From a virus: DNA of 33,072 nt. Below are positions 32,494 to 33,072 of the stretch, one piece after another. The stretch is taken from positions 1-33,072 of IMG/VR virus record IMGVR_UViG_3300030108_004067. One strand, 5' to 3'. The notes below the pieces were generated by a model. It did not search any database. It worked only from the letters and a program-made list of their open reading frames with translations, and was not told the DNA's origin. The position numbers and the translations under genes were made by a program. Position 1 is the stretch's first letter. Every line of letters begins with the position of its first letter.

Positions 32494-33072
32494 TTATCCT
32501 TCGGTTCTAATATGGACTAAAATAGACCAATAAACATCACTAGATATGTCTTGTTTTATTGGATCCCCATCATTCACAGAGCCTATTTTTACCCTATAAG
32601 TCCCCGTGTCGTCCGTTGGGGCATTGCGGTTAGCCGTCCCCTCAGTAGTTCTATCATTTGCTCTATTTGCAGCATCAACTGTAAGCGCAGGGACATCTGA
32701 TTCGGGGGTTGTTCCGTCTACTGTCACCCAACATTTTGTGACCCTATTGGCATCATCAAGATCTACTTTCCAATAAAGGTAAACATCTCCATACCCATCA
32801 AGTTGATGGTATTTTAATCCAGTAGGCGTGCCATCCTCATCAATGTCATTTATGTTAGATGACATCGGCTTGCCGTCTTCAGTATTTATTGTCGGGACTT
32901 TTACGTTTAGCCCGTTAATCGCGCCCTGAGAAGAATTATTAGCAACGCCGCTGCCGTATTGTATGGTGAGAGTATCTATCCTCCAAAGCAACTGACCGTA
33001 AGAAATCTTAGCGCCACCGTCACCGTGCATCAGGGCAAACGCATGTGGGCGATGGAGCTGGTATGGGTTGTC
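32494..33072 (-). CDS. Putative phage structural protein, 5' end outside window
   Basis: The frame continues without a stop to the window edge, and the in-frame residues just before the ATG at 33030 read NPYQLHRPHAFAL, so the gene most likely starts upstream of the window. The visible part (at least 192 residues) is beta-rich and acidic, with Gly/Asp/Asn/Thr repeats such as GLNVKVPTIN, YGDVYLYWKVDLDD and RVKIGSVNDGDPI. No signal peptide or catalytic motif is seen. Beta-rich acidic sequences of this kind are common in tail fibres, spikes and neck proteins. Its stop lies 60 bases before the next gene's promoter-bearing leader. Confidence 0.72.
   Translation of the reverse strand, partial: DNPYQLHRPHAFALMHGDGGAKISYGQLLWRIDTLTIQYGSGVANNSSQGAINGLNVKVPTINTEDGKPMSSNINDIDEDGTPTGLKYHQLDGYGDVYLYWKVDLDDANRVTKCWVTVDGTTPESDVPALTVDAANRANDRTTEGTANRNAPTDDTGTYRVKIGSVNDGDPIKQDISSDVYWSILVHIRTEG

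Noticed and set aside
1-33072. tRNA genes, insertion sequences, integrase and attachment sites
   Set aside because: No cloverleaf, transposase or recombinase motif, or flanking repeat was found by eye; a tRNA scan would be needed to be sure.

Overview
This 33-kb window looks like part of a tailed-phage genome, or a prophage or uncultured viral contig, of a Gram-negative host. It has a large terminase subunit, a phage replication module, a lysis cassette, two virion-type genes and almost no metabolic genes. Neither end is natural: an SNF2-type helicase is cut at the left edge and a structural-type gene at the right edge. No portal or major capsid gene is seen. Gene starts almost never carry a Shine-Dalgarno sequence; many sit behind A-rich, G-poor leaders or overlap the previous stop as ATGA or GTGA. 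That fits hosts with little use of Shine-Dalgarno (for example Bacteroidota or Verrucomicrobiota). However, the best promoter candidates are sigma70-like (TTGNC, 17-bp spacer, TAA), which argues against typical Bacteroidota. The host is therefore unresolved.

Layout. (1) 1-2808, plus strand: the C-terminal half of an SNF2-type helicase, then six small hypothetical genes. (2) 2805-20418, minus strand: terL, then a 117-aa charged protein, a 609-aa protein with an EF-hand loop, a 349-aa coiled-coil protein and a 4158-aa giant protein that fills 12.5 kb. I read this as a DNA-packaging and virion/ejection block. The giant protein resembles the large polyvalent proteins of phages and carries two zincin-like metallopeptidase motifs, the second lacking its first zinc histidine. 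(3) 20445-28430, plus strand: a helix-turn-helix protein resembling small terminase subunits, two small genes, a RuvC-like resolvase, a DUF2800-type PD-(D/E)XK nuclease with an Fe-S cysteine set, a putative ssDNA-binding protein, a family A DNA polymerase, and a primase/SF3-like helicase. (4) 28393-33072, minus strand: two structural genes, then a tight lysis cluster (two tiny membrane proteins shorter than 60 aa, a coiled-coil protein, a possible nested lipoprotein, an N-acetylmuramoyl-L-alanine amidase), a stand-alone zincin, four very basic small proteins and a PD-(D/E)XK nuclease.

How it may work together: block 3 plus the helicase in block 1 would replicate and recombine the genome. TerL and the HTH protein would package it. 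The 609-, 349- and 4158-aa proteins are candidates for an injected protein set. Block 4 would finish the tail and lyse the cell. Regulatory signals that can be seen include three minus-strand promoter candidates, two of which have a palindrome starting at the last base of the -10 box, and a strong intrinsic terminator whose T-tract touches the start codon of the DNA polymerase gene. All functions are inferred from motifs and context; no database search was run.
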